Shown here in pieces: positions 49,610-58,552 of a stretch of DNA of 64,000 nt (positions are counted from its first letter, which is position 1; each line of letters starts with the position of its first letter). This stretch comes from Nitrospira sp. (GTDB lineage Bacteria; Nitrospirota; Nitrospiria; Nitrospirales; Nitrospiraceae). Both the position numbers and the translations under genes were made by a program. The DNA is taken from positions 1 through 64,000 of the forward strand of contig JAICWG010000004.1 in assembly GCA_025934915.1 (NCBI GenBank). Direction: 5' to 3'. The notes beneath the pieces were generated by a model. It was not told where the DNA came from. It saw nothing but the letters and a program-made list of their open reading frames with translations, and made no database searches.

Positions 49610-50875
49610 CTATTTCATCCGGTGGAATTCGACGACGTCGCCTTGCCCGTCGAGTTCCACCGTAATGGGGGTCCCTTCCCTTGCCCCGTTCAGCGAAGAT
49701 TTGCCAAGGTATGCCGGGTAGGTCTGTTCCCCCTCCGGGGTCCAGAGCCTGACGCCGGATCGATCCGGATCGGCAAATTCCAACGGACCCGTGACGAAAC
49801 GCCGGATAGGAGCGGAATCGATGGAAGCGGAGAGATCCGCCACGACGTGGTGGTCATGCATACGAACGGTCAGGATCTGTCCGACCTTGGGATTTTTAAT
49901 CCCGATCTTGGTGTTGACGTTGACGATGCCGATGGGAGTCCGAAAGAAAATGAAATTGGACTTCAGTTTTGAGATTGTTCCGGTCAGCAGCACATGCGCC
50001 TTGGACCCATTGGTGGCCACCTGACTGATCTGAAGGTCGAACTGGAGGTCGTGCACGCCGATGACGGTGTCCCTGCCGTCGACTTCGACCGTCACCGACT
50101 CACCGTCCTTGCGGGAAGCGAGCGCTCGCTCAAATGTGCCCATGTGGAATGCCTTCTCACCTTCCGGCGTCCAACCAATCAACTGGGTGCCGTCTTCAGG
50201 GTCTCGTTTGAACGGTCCGGTCAGATAGCGGTGGACGAGCGCTCCATCGGTTCGCTTCACGATATCAACGACGACATGGTCTTCGTGGATCAAAAAGGAG
50301 ACTTCTTGCGAGGTGGGAAGGGTTTTGAGCATGGTCTTTGAACTGAGCGACATAAGCCCGATCGGTGTTTTCAGGAAGACGATCCCCGGCTTGGCCCGCC
50401 AGACCCGGCCCGTGAGTATGATAGATGGGTTCACCTCAGTGAGAATGGGTGCTGTACGATCGGGTTCCTGTTGAGCAGTCGGAAGACTGTCCGCTTGTGG
50501 CTGAGCGGTTGGGGGATTGTCGGGGGGCTGAGCAGGCGGAGTCTCGCCGGTCTGAGGTTGAACGGTTGTTGGTGCGTCATGCTGGGAGTGAGCAGGAGCA
50601 GCTTCGTCGGCTTCAAATTGTTTGGGTGCCGCTTGTTCAGTCTGAAGGCGAGCAGGTGCAACTTCGTCGGCCTCTGATTGGCTGGGTGCTGGTTGATCAG
50701 TCTGAGGTTGCGTCGGTGCGGAGTCCTTGACCTCAGATCCCGAAAGGACGGAATCAGGGGGCGGCGCTTGGGCTTTCTCTCCGTCCGCGTGACTTGCTGT
50801 GGCGCATCCAGCACTGACTATTCCTAAGAGGAGCACTGCGCGAAATAGCTGCCGAGTGCGTACGAATCGGTCCAT
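49610..50875 (-). CDS. Lipoprotein with low-complexity linker and duplicated domain
   Basis: A 421-residue lipoprotein: signal FRAVLLLGIVSAGC with the lipobox Cys near residue 24. A Pro/Gln/Ala-rich repetitive linker (about 40-135) follows, with units like QTDQPAPSQSEADEVAP. The rest is two copies of one domain of about 120 residues (about 150-285 and 290-420). Each copy has TPIG, a DHHVV/EDHVVVD core, R(Y/F)(L/V)TGP, WTPEGE and a VE(V/L)DG strand. The domain is not one I recognise. ATG 50875 is chosen by the signal peptide. Its place upstream of the ECF sigma gene suggests an envelope role. Confidence 0.75.
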   Translation of the reverse strand: MDRFVRTRQLFRAVLLLGIVSAGCATASHADGEKAQAPPPDSVLSGSEVKDSAPTQPQTDQPAPSQSEADEVAPARLQTEQAAPKQFEADEAAPAHSQHDAPTTVQPQTGETPPAQPPDNPPTAQPQADSLPTAQQEPDRTAPILTEVNPSIILTGRVWRAKPGIVFLKTPIGLMSLSSKTMLKTLPTSQEVSFLIHEDHVVVDIVKRTDGALVHRYLTGPFKRDPEDGTQLIGWTPEGEKAFHMGTFERALASRKDGESVTVEVDGRDTVIGVHDLQFDLQISQVATNGSKAHVLLTGTISKLKSNFIFFRTPIGIVNVNTKIGIKNPKVGQILTVRMHDHHVVADLSASIDSAPIRRFVTGPLEFADPDRSGVRLWTPEGEQTYPAYLGKSSLNGAREGTPITVELDGQGDVVEFHRMK

Positions 50876-51081
50876 GGATGAAGTGTTCGGCATGGAAGTG
50901 GTGAATCTTTTGTTCTGTCCAAACGGAAACCTTTCGAGCTTCGAAGTCATGGTGCCGCGAGCAATCCCGAGCTGTCAATCGCCTATGCGAATAACATGAG
51001 CTCAGGGTGGAGTCAACCCTAAAGCGAGGTTGTCCGATAGAGGCCAGATCGTGGTCGTCCATTTTCAACGCTGCGCGGAAG

Positions 51082-51502
51082 CTAATCGGCTCCAAACAAA
51101 TCGAGATGCAACGGCGCGACGGCTGCGATTCGTTTGAAATCACCATCCACGGTCCACAATGGGAGGCCATGCTGAATCGCCGTGGTCGCGATGCGCGCAG
51201 ATCGGGCAACGGAACGCGTTGTCCCTTCCTGGCCAGCTCGTGGCCCAGGCGGGCAGCACGGGACCATGTCACCTCCATAATCGAGACTTGCTCCAAGGCT
51301 GCCAGCTGCTCATCAAGGCTGGCCCATCGTTCCGACGTTTTCACCCCGATAAGCAGTTCGGCTCGAATCGGCCAGCAGATCAAGACGAAGCCAGCCACCA
51401 GTAATTCTTTGAGTCGATCCCTGAGGGCTTCATGACCTTTGGGTCTGACCGAATCCAGACACTGGTATCGATGAGGCGGGGCCCGAGGTCAACGACAGGC
51501 AT
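51082..51502 (-). pseudogene. VapC-like PIN-domain toxin, frameshifted
   Basis: ATG 51502 starts MPVVDLGPRLIDTSVWIRSD, the PIN-domain opening with the first metal Asp. A one-base shift is needed near 51430-51440 to continue as KGHEALRDRLKELLVAGFVL ... PIRAELLIGVKT, and another near 51200 to reach IATTAIQHGLPLWTVDGDFK (acidic triad Asp) and the end DLFGAD at TAG 51082-51084. PIN toxins are RNases of toxin-antitoxin pairs. Both shifts break the frame, so no full-length protein is made unless the sequence has errors. No intact antitoxin was found just upstream. Confidence 0.72.
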
Positions 51503-51757
51503 GCGCGCGGCGGCGGCGAAAACGGAATTCAGCTTCAGTCTATCTCTTTTTTCTTGTCCGCACGGTCCGGTTCATCCCTCCTCGACTTTCCAGTTTGTTG
51601 GGTTCACTCCAAACAGGTCACTTTTAGAGCGTTGCCAACACGTGCGTTTCATCACACTCCTGGCATAGGGTCATACCAAAAAAGTATTCGCATTCCTTCA
51701 TATATTCCGTGTACTACGCTTAATAGCTCGTTGCAGTCTTACCTTAATCGTTCAGCC

Positions 51758-52765
51758 ATGGAATTACACCAGTTGCAAGCGTTCGTTATTGTCGCGCGAG
51801 AGCTGAGTTTTTCCCGCGCGGCGCACGTACTACACATCGCGCAGCCAGCATTAAGCAGAAAGATCAAGCATCTTGAAGCCGAACTAGATGTAGAACTCAT
51901 CATTCGTTCTGGTAATCGTTTTGCACTCTCCGAGCCAGGCAATCGATTCCTTCTCGATGCCGAGCGAATCCTTCTGCTCTGCACCCGAAGCGTGGAGACC
52001 GCACGTCGCATTCGGGACCGCAGAAAGCAAAGCCTCCGGATAGGGTACACAACACTACTGCACCATCATATCGTACTAAGCGCGCTCGACAGGTATCTCC
52101 ACTCGCACCCCGGCGTTGCGGCTAGCATCATCGAGCTGCCTACTTCGGAACAGCTAGCCGCGGTGGAGGACAGGTTCGTCGACGTTGGCTTCGTTCTGCA
52201 GAGCGCGTGCGATTGTGAGTCCGAAGATCTGGCTACCGCAGCGATATTTCATCACCGGAAGGTCCTGGCACTGCCTATAAGCAGTCCATTTGCCGGAAAG
52301 CAAACGATCACGCCTGAGGACCTCCGACAACTGCGTGCTATCGAGCTGCCCAACAAGTCGTTCGCCGAACGTAACGCTCATCCCGCCAACCTCTATCCGG
52401 CTGCTCTCGCTGGAGCTGCGGAGTCCAACGAGTCTCTGCAAACGCTCATGAGCGTTGAGGCGGGTCTCGGAGCCGCGATTTTGCCAGAGGAAGTAACGCA
52501 AGTGCATCATGAGGGCGTCGTGTTTCGCCCTACCAAGCCGACGATAAATTACGTAACTTCACTAGTATGGCGGCGCAATGAAACTCAGCACGCCATCATA
52601 GCCTTTATAAATTACATGCGGAGTCAAGCAACTAATGGGACTGCTCGGTTCGAGCACATAAGTAAAAAGGAGAAGAGCCTCGTGCCAGTTGCCCGAATGA
52701 TGGAGCGATCACGAACGAAACGATTACAAAGAAAGGAGGCGAAGATGCGATCACCACCACTATAA
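51758..52765 (+). CDS. LysR-family transcriptional regulator
   Basis: A 335-residue LTTR. The N-terminal winged helix-turn-helix is classic: MELHQLQAFVIVARELSFSR, AAHVLHIAQPALSRKIKHLE, then the effector-binding domain (about 90-300, LRIGYTTLLHHHIVLSALDR ...). A Lys/Arg-rich tail of about 30 residues is added. ATG 51758 is chosen because the DNA-binding domain starts there. It lies 65 bases upstream of the 283-residue protein on the same strand rather than divergent, as LTTR genes usually are. It may regulate that protein and the asparagine-synthetase-like gene. Confidence 0.92.
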   Translation: MELHQLQAFVIVARELSFSRAAHVLHIAQPALSRKIKHLEAELDVELIIRSGNRFALSEPGNRFLLDAERILLLCTRSVETARRIRDRRKQSLRIGYTTLLHHHIVLSALDRYLHSHPGVAASIIELPTSEQLAAVEDRFVDVGFVLQSACDCESEDLATAAIFHHRKVLALPISSPFAGKQTITPEDLRQLRAIELPNKSFAERNAHPANLYPAALAGAAESNESLQTLMSVEAGLGAAILPEEVTQVHHEGVVFRPTKPTINYVTSLVWRRNETQHAIIAFINYMRSQATNGTARFEHISKKEKSLVPVARMMERSRTKRLQRKEAKMRSPPL

Positions 52766-52830
52766 CAATGAGACAACATGGGCTGTGGCAAGCAAACAGG
52801 GACAGCTAGACAATCACAAGGGAGGAGATA

Positions 52831-53682
52831 ATGCCTACTAATTACACAATTTATATTGTTAATCAGAGTGTTAAATCACAACTCTTTTGGGCGTTTCTAT
52901 CTGAGCCCACAATCACCAATAACCCGACGGTGTTTGCCAATTCCAGCACTAATTTGCAGATCCCAGGTTTATCCCCCGACCTTAACAGTTTTACTATCCC
53001 AGTCCAGTACGTAATTGGCGCCGGTGCTTCGAATAATGCTGTGGGCCTTAATACTGTCATTACATCAAATGCAACCAGAAACACTGACCTTCAACTGCTA
53101 TGGGACGTATCTTATGCCACCACTCCACCGAACCAGGGTCCGACCGTTCCCATGCAGTCGAGTGGCCAAAGCCCAGCTGGGACTATAGAAATGGTAACAA
53201 ATGGATTCGATCAACAAAGCAATCAGGCTAATGAGTGGTATGAGAGTATGTCATTTGGAGTTAAGACGGGGAATGGGTTTATGGGTGTTACCTGGGAGCC
53301 AGATCCGAATAAGACTTACACAATTACCCCCACGTTAACATTTTATATTACCGTGGGGAACTATTCTGCATCTTCGCTGGCAGGTATCGACGCCGTGTCA
53401 GTTGGATCTGCGGAACTAAATACGGCTACGGCCTTTGATTTTAATAAGAATTGTACCGTTGTTTATGACAGTACAGGGTCATGGTCCCATTATAAGGGAC
53501 TGCCGACGGTAGGCCAGCTTTCTGCAGCTAAGGCCAATATTAAGGAGCTCTTGGTCGACGATACTGAGGAACCAATGAAGAAGTACTCCGGCGGGAACGA
53601 TGCCCAAAATAAGAGTCAGGAGCCAAAGAAAGGCACGGCCGGACAGGATGCCCAGAACCGGCGTAACAAAGGACTGGAGTGA
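52831..53682 (+). CDS. Unknown beta-rich protein next to an asparagine-synthetase-like gene
   Basis: A 283-residue protein with a strong GGGAGGAGATA site. It is rich in Asn, Thr and Ser and strand-forming residues (YTIYIVNQSVKSQLFWAFLS near the start, VIGAGASNNAVGLNTVITSN later), has no signal peptide and just one Cys, and ends in a Lys/Gln/Asn/Gly-rich tail (about 245-283) with DAQN repeated (NDAQNKSQEP, GQDAQNRRNK). The gene is visibly richer in A and T than its neighbours, a sign of recent transfer. No family with a known function was recognised. The next gene starts nine bases after its stop. Confidence 0.7.
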   Translation: MPTNYTIYIVNQSVKSQLFWAFLSEPTITNNPTVFANSSTNLQIPGLSPDLNSFTIPVQYVIGAGASNNAVGLNTVITSNATRNTDLQLLWDVSYATTPPNQGPTVPMQSSGQSPAGTIEMVTNGFDQQSNQANEWYESMSFGVKTGNGFMGVTWEPDPNKTYTITPTLTFYITVGNYSASSLAGIDAVSVGSAELNTATAFDFNKNCTVVYDSTGSWSHYKGLPTVGQLSAAKANIKELLVDDTEEPMKKYSGGNDAQNKSQEPKKGTAGQDAQNRRNKGLE

Positions 53683-53691
53683 ACGCGGCCA

Positions 53692-55311
53692 GTGCTTTCG
53701 TTTCACCTATGCGATGCCGAGGGAGCCAGCAATGGCTGGCGGCAGATGGCAAGCGGCTTTGAGCACGGCAAGAGCTGGATCAGGCCGTTCCGCCATCGTG
53801 CTCTGGAGGAAGTGGCAGTCTCGAGCGACCGCCGCTTCCTCCTCTTCGTGCGCGAGAGATTGGCTGGCGCCGCCGCATCCATTCCCAATGGGCAACTAAC
53901 CACAATCAACGACCAGCACTTCGAGCGATTGACGCAGGATCTCCGAAAATGGCCACTGCAGTGGACGTCGCTTATCATCGATTATGAACCGGCTCGTGCC
54001 AGCCAAAGCATTCTCGCGCACATCGAATGCAGTCACTGGGGCACCGCGCCCGTTTTCTTCGTCACAGGCCCTGGCACGCTCTGGGGCGATTGGGATGCAG
54101 GGCGGCTTCTGCCGCAGTTGCCAGCCTCGAGTCTAGACCCGGCGCGCGCAGCGCGATATCTCGCTGAATACGCCAATCCCTATACACGGAGTACCATCTT
54201 CCGGGGACTCCACCTGCTCACTGAACGCGCACGCGCGGAATGGGATGGCGACGTGCTCGCCATCGCATACCCGGAGCCTTGGTTTCGACCGCGAGCCGGC
54301 GCCCTCCGCAATGGCGAGGATCCGGTTGCGACAATGGAGACGATCCTATCGGCGTCGCTGCGCCGTTGGATCACCCTTCCCGAAGAGCACATCGGCACGG
54401 AATTGAGTGGAGGGTTCGATTCGGCGATGGTTGCCTCCACGGCCTCGGCGTTGTCGAACACTCGCCTTCGGAGCTACGGGGTTGGTCTAATGGGCGCGAG
54501 CGCGGAGGATCAAGCCGTACGAAGGGCAGAGTTGGCGGAGCGCTTCGGCCTGATTGATACGCAGGTCCCGATCGCCTGCTTTCTGCCCTTGGCGCCAGGC
54601 AGTTGCCGCCTCGAAGGGCACATGCCGGTGCTACCGTGGGAGGACGGATATTACGAGGTTTTCGACGAATTGCTGGCGCACGCAGCCTCGGCGGGAACGG
54701 AGATCATGTTCACCGGATTCGGGGGCGATGAGCTGTTCGGTCTGTGGCCATCCGAGATCCGCATGCTGAGCGCAAACGGCGCGGCCATTCAGAGCGGGCT
54801 GGAAGAACCGTCTGTCCCGGCGTTCCTAACGCCAAGCGCCCGCGACGCGCTCTCAGAGCCTGTCGAGTGGCCGCCGCGAGCCGCTTCATCTGAATCGGCG
54901 GTGGAGTGCGCCGCGTTCAGCGCCGCGCGATACATGCGTCGGGGTATCTGGCCGGTTCACCCGCTCTGCACGCCTGAACTGGTACATTTCTGTGCGCGTT
55001 TGCCAGTCGAATGGCGACGCAGACGGCGGGCTGAACGCGAACTGCTGGAGCGCCGCGGCTGCTCTACCCGCATCACCCACCCAATTGAGCGCGACGATTT
55101 CTCGTGGGCGCTGGCTGCCACTCTGCGTGGTCCGGCGCAGTCGCTGGTGAAACGGCTCTTTCGTGATTCGGCCTTGCACGAAATGGGAATTGTCGACGCC
55201 GACCGTTTAACGAATGCATATGATGACTGGTGCGACCACGGGCCGCGAGACGACGCTGTTCAGTATTTCGCGGCGGCAGTTACCGAGGTTTGTCTGCAGT
55301 CGATGCGCTGA
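53692..55311 (+). CDS. Asparagine-synthetase-like (AsnB C-domain) enzyme lacking the glutaminase Cys
   Basis: A 539-residue protein whose C-terminal half (about 215-535) is the asparagine synthetase ATP pyrophosphatase fold: SGGFDS at 239-244 (AMP-binding PP-loop) and FTGFGGDELFG near 340-350. The N-terminal 200 residues are like those of AsnB homologues, but the Cys2 needed for glutaminase activity is absent (start MLSFHL), so it cannot release ammonia from glutamine. Such versions are found as lasso-peptide cyclases and other amide- or lactam-forming enzymes. No lasso leader peptidase is nearby. GTG 53692 is the likely start. The probable substrate is the neighbouring 283-residue protein or a small molecule (guess). 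Confidence 0.82.
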   Translation: MLSFHLCDAEGASNGWRQMASGFEHGKSWIRPFRHRALEEVAVSSDRRFLLFVRERLAGAAASIPNGQLTTINDQHFERLTQDLRKWPLQWTSLIIDYEPARASQSILAHIECSHWGTAPVFFVTGPGTLWGDWDAGRLLPQLPASSLDPARAARYLAEYANPYTRSTIFRGLHLLTERARAEWDGDVLAIAYPEPWFRPRAGALRNGEDPVATMETILSASLRRWITLPEEHIGTELSGGFDSAMVASTASALSNTRLRSYGVGLMGASAEDQAVRRAELAERFGLIDTQVPIACFLPLAPGSCRLEGHMPVLPWEDGYYEVFDELLAHAASAGTEIMFTGFGGDELFGLWPSEIRMLSANGAAIQSGLEEPSVPAFLTPSARDALSEPVEWPPRAASSESAVECAAFSAARYMRRGIWPVHPLCTPELVHFCARLPVEWRRRRRAERELLERRGCSTRITHPIERDDFSWALAATLRGPAQSLVKRLFRDSALHEMGIVDADRLTNAYDDWCDHGPRDDAVQYFAAAVTEVCLQSMR

Positions 55312-55672
55312 TCGGCGCGGAACTCACGTCAAAGCTTTCGGGCGGCCTTGAGTCCTCAGGGCGTTCAGGACGATTTCGGAGTGGCCCTGCCGGAGGTGGG
55401 ACAGGGCCCGCAACAATTACTTGGATGGCGTCTGCCGCCGCTCCGTATCGTCCATCTCCTGCACTTCCGCAGTAACGGCCATCAGCTTCTGCCAGAAATA
55501 GCAGCGAATCACACAGTTTGCATTGAGTAGCACATCTGGGTCGAGAATCATAATCAAGGATCACGTCTCGCCTTGTGCATTCACAGGTCGAATGAGTCGA
55601 ATGAACGGTGTCGAGAAGAACCGAATTCCGATTCTAAAAGGCGGCCAGTGACCTTCGAAAAAGGGAGTGCGC
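55312..55672. other. Gene-free stretch between the asparagine-synthetase-like gene and der
   Basis: About 360 bases without a convincing gene. Short overlapping frames exist on both strands (55348-55530 plus, 55280-55564 minus), but they have no good ribosome site and no recognisable motif. No strong terminator hairpin was found here. It may hold degraded sequence at the right edge of the accessory patch. Confidence 0.45.
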
Positions 55673-57028
55673 TTACTTCTTTCTCACCATGAGGCGGAGC
55701 GGGGTGCCTGTAAATTGGTATGTCTCGCGCAGTTGATTCTCCAAGTAGCGGAGATATGAAGGTGTGAGGTCTTCCGGATGGCCGACGAACAATGCAAAGA
55801 CCGGCGGTTTGGTGGTCACCTGCGTGATAAAGGCGGACTTCGTGACAGCCGACGGCTTGTGCTTACGAGCCGGCAACGGATGGCTGACTAAAATCTTCTG
55901 CAGCCAAGCATTCAACATTCCGGTAGGGATCCGTTTGGTGAACATGGTATGCACGTCCTTGAGGAGCGGGAAGAGTCGGCGGATGGATTCCGGTTTCAGG
56001 GCCGATCCATATAGGACCGGAGCCCAGGTGAGAAAGGGAAATCGTCGATGGAGTTCGAGTTCATATTCTTGTCGCGCCTCAGCATCTCCGGCTCGCAAGT
56101 CCCATTTGTTGATCAATAGAATGCAGGCACGCCCTTGCTTCAGAATGGCCCCCGCAATCTTGGTGTCTTGTTCCGTGACTCCTTCCAAACCATCGAGTAT
56201 GAGGACAGCAATGTCGGACCGACCGATGGCACGAAGCGATCGGAGCACGCTATAGCCTTCGACCCCACGGTCGACCTTGCCGCGCCGTCTGATGCCCGCC
56301 GTGTCGGTGAAGACATAGCGTTGATCGTGGTGCGTGACCAGTGAGTCGATCGGATCACGTGTCGTTCCCGGAAGATCGCTGACCACGACCCGTTCCTCTC
56401 CAAGCAGCGTGTTCACGAGGGTGGATTTGCCGACGTTCGGACGTCCCACCACGGCAACGCGAGGGAGTTGTTGCAGCTCGTCGGACTCGTCAACAGACGG
56501 AAGGAGCGGATAAATGACGTCCAACAGATCAGAGACACCGAGGCCATGCTCGGCGGACACAGGGTAGAGCTGATCGGTGCCCAAGCGGTAGAAGTCGGCC
56601 AGTAAGGGTTCGGACTTCGGCGTGTCGATCTTGTTGATCGCATAGAACAGGGGTTTCGTCACTCCGCGCAGCAGCCGCACAACTTCATGATCCGGTGGGG
56701 TCAATCCTGAGCGACCGTCCAAGAGCACGATGAGGATATCCGCCTCAGCAATCGCCAGTTCCGACTGTCGTCGAATCAAAGACAACATGCTGTCGGAGGT
56801 AGACAGATCCAGTCCCCCCGTGTCGACCAACCGAAACGTTCGATTGCGGTAAGTGGCATCGGCATAGTTGCGGTCACGGGTCACACCGGGGACGTCGTCC
56901 ACAATGGCGATCTTCGCGCCTAAGATTTTGTTAAACAACGTCGACTTTCCCACGTTCGGACGGCCGATGATGGCGACGAGAGGAGGCAGTGCTGAGGACT
57001 GAGTGCTGAGTGCTGAGTGTGAGGACAT
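55673..57028 (-). CDS. der: Ribosome-assembly GTPase Der (EngA)
   Basis: Der, 451 residues, a double GTPase needed for 50S subunit maturation. Both G domains are complete: GRPNVGKSTLFN with DTGG and NKID (about 20-33), and GRPNVGKSTLVN with DTAG and NKWD. The C-terminal KH-like domain follows (about 370-450). The N-terminal extension MSSHSALSTQSSALPP is unusual: it is encoded by copies of the CAGCACT heptamer that also lies in the mirrored start of the adjacent HAD gene. The start codon position is therefore uncertain by about 15 codons. Confidence 0.95.
   Translation of the reverse strand: MSSHSALSTQSSALPPLVAIIGRPNVGKSTLFNKILGAKIAIVDDVPGVTRDRNYADATYRNRTFRLVDTGGLDLSTSDSMLSLIRRQSELAIAEADILIVLLDGRSGLTPPDHEVVRLLRGVTKPLFYAINKIDTPKSEPLLADFYRLGTDQLYPVSAEHGLGVSDLLDVIYPLLPSVDESDELQQLPRVAVVGRPNVGKSTLVNTLLGEERVVVSDLPGTTRDPIDSLVTHHDQRYVFTDTAGIRRRGKVDRGVEGYSVLRSLRAIGRSDIAVLILDGLEGVTEQDTKIAGAILKQGRACILLINKWDLRAGDAEARQEYELELHRRFPFLTWAPVLYGSALKPESIRRLFPLLKDVHTMFTKRIPTGMLNAWLQKILVSHPLPARKHKPSAVTKSAFITQVTTKPPVFALFVGHPEDLTPSYLRYLENQLRETYQFTGTPLRLMVRKK
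56988..57021. repeat. Heptamer repeats at the der 5' end
   Basis: On the plus strand AGTGCTGAGGACTGAGTGCTGAGTGCTGAGTGTG, i.e. several copies of GAGTGCT. It falls within the first codons of der (minus strand). A copy in the opposite orientation (57145-57169) sits in the first codons of the divergent HAD gene. Confidence 0.8.
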
Positions 57029-57134
57029 GTGAAGCGATCAAGATCCTAGATGAAGGATGCAGGACCGTATCATAGGGTTTTTGTGGAAGACAACCCGCCT
57101 CGTTTCTCTTTTGGCCTTCCGGTATACTTCCGGC

Positions 57135-57833
57135 ATGACTCAACGCTCAGCACTCAGCACCCAGCACTTCCTCAACTGGTCTCAAATCGATGACGTGCTG
57201 CTCGATATGGACGGGACGTTGCTCGACCGCCATTTCGATAACTTCTTTTTCGAGGAGGAACTGCCGCGTCGGTATGCGGTGCTGCACGCTCTTCCGTTTG
57301 AGGAAGCTCGCGAACGCCTGATGGCGATGTATCGATCGGTCGAAGGCGAATTGGCTTGGACGGATCTGGACTACTGGACGGAGCGGGTTGGCATCGATGT
57401 GGTGGCGATGCACAAAGAACTCGATCACATGATCGGCTTTCTCCCTGGTGCCGAGGAATTCTTGCGCCATCTTCGGCAGCTCGAGAAGCGAGTGACTATC
57501 GTGACGAACGCCCATTCTACGGGAGTGTCGGTCAAAGTGGCCAAGACGGGCCTGGATCGCTACGTCAACCGGATTGTAGATGCCTTTGAAGTCGGCTCTC
57601 TCAAGATGCGACCGGAGTATTGGCCGAACTGTCAGCGCTTATTAGGTTTCGATCCATCGCGATCGTTGTTCATGGATGACGATGAAGGATGTCTGACGGC
57701 CGCGAAAGCGTTCGGGGTGGCCTATCTGGTTCACAGCGCCAAGTCGAGTTCGCAATTGCCGTCGTCTCCGCTCTCCCAGTTTTTCTCCATTGCCGGATTC
57801 GCACCGCTTCTCAATGGCCGGTCACCAGCCTAA
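57135..57833 (+). CDS. HAD-superfamily hydrolase
   Basis: A 232-residue HAD hydrolase. It has the nucleophile motif DVLLDMDGTLLD (about 19-30), a helical cap (about 35-95), then TIVTNAHST (motif II), KMRPEYWPN (motif III) and FMDDDEGCLTAAKAFG (motif IV). The arrangement resembles the GMP/IMP 5'-nucleotidase YrfG type. ATG 57135 is used; residues 4-10 (RSALSTQ) derive from the CAGCACT heptamer repeat. A TATACT box six bases before the ATG hints at a leaderless transcript. It ends by overlapping the convergent methyltransferase gene by four bases. Confidence 0.87.
   Translation: MTQRSALSTQHFLNWSQIDDVLLDMDGTLLDRHFDNFFFEEELPRRYAVLHALPFEEARERLMAMYRSVEGELAWTDLDYWTERVGIDVVAMHKELDHMIGFLPGAEEFLRHLRQLEKRVTIVTNAHSTGVSVKVAKTGLDRYVNRIVDAFEVGSLKMRPEYWPNCQRLLGFDPSRSLFMDDDEGCLTAAKAFGVAYLVHSAKSSSQLPSSPLSQFFSIAGFAPLLNGRSPA
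57145..57169. repeat. Heptamer repeats inside the HAD gene 5' end
   Basis: GCTCAGCACTCAGCACCCAGCACTT is the inverse-oriented counterpart of the repeats at 56988-57021, placed in the divergent gene's first codons. The pair forms a loose inverted repeat about 110 bases apart across the der-HAD intergenic region. Confidence 0.78.
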
Positions 57834-58450
57834 TTGTGTCTGGTTGCCGTGCCTCGGTACATCTCACCGGCCAATCTGGGCACACCTTGCATGCTGAACC
57901 GATCGAGATGAGTGATCGTTAGGCCGGATTTGATGATCAGCCGATCGATCTGCCGGTTGAGGTTACATCCGCAACCGATCACATTCTGAATTGGATTGAG
58001 CCGGTCCTGCCACGCAGCGATCTTTCGAACATCGCTTCGGCCATGTTCCAAAAATAGAAATCTTCCTTCAGGTTTGAGAACACGCCCGACTTCTTGCAGC
58101 GCGAGCGCCGGATCGGGAATCGTGCAGAGTGTCCAGGTACTGACGACATAATCGAAACGTCGATCGGCATAGGTGAGGGTCTCGGCGGTGCCCCTTTGGA
58201 TGCGAACAGGAAACAAGAGGCGGGCGTTGCGTGCCGCGATTGTTTTCGGGAAGAGCTGGGCTGGGTCGACTGCATGGAGCTCTGTGACGGTCTCCGGATA
58301 GTGCGGCAGATTCAGCCCGGTTCCGATCCCGAGTTCCAGGACTTCACCACGGGCCGAAGCGAGGAGCTCACTGCGCAAGCGAAGAAATTCATCACCGGCC
58401 ATGACCCACTCCATGAGGCGGGGGAAGATATGATCGCAGTAAAATCCCAT
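57830..58450 (-). CDS. Class I SAM-dependent methyltransferase
   Basis: A 206-residue UbiE/Coq5-like methyltransferase. Motif I is VLELGIGTGLNLPHYP, post-I is LHAVDPAQ, motif II is FDYVVSTWTLCTIPD, and motif III is LKPEGRFLFLEHG. A Cys pair in VIGCGCNLNRQID near the C-terminus is notable and resembles thiol/arsenite-type methyltransferase neighbours. The substrate cannot be told. It converges on the HAD gene and diverges from leuS, which starts about 100 bases away. Confidence 0.87.
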   Translation of the reverse strand: MGFYCDHIFPRLMEWVMAGDEFLRLRSELLASARGEVLELGIGTGLNLPHYPETVTELHAVDPAQLFPKTIAARNARLLFPVRIQRGTAETLTYADRRFDYVVSTWTLCTIPDPALALQEVGRVLKPEGRFLFLEHGRSDVRKIAAWQDRLNPIQNVIGCGCNLNRQIDRLIIKSGLTITHLDRFSMQGVPRLAGEMYRGTATRHN

Positions 58451-58552
58451 TGCGCGGGTAGTATAACAAAGGCCGCCAGTCGTTCGGCTTCTGAACTTGT
58501 GAGCCCTCCGAGGCTATGTTAGAGTCCTCCCTCTTTTTGACACGTCAGGACC

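Noticed and set aside
55280-55564. Short frames on both strands after the asparagine-synthetase-like gene
   Set aside because: No ribosome site, no motif, and mutual overlap; I looked here for a small precursor peptide and saw none that could be supported.
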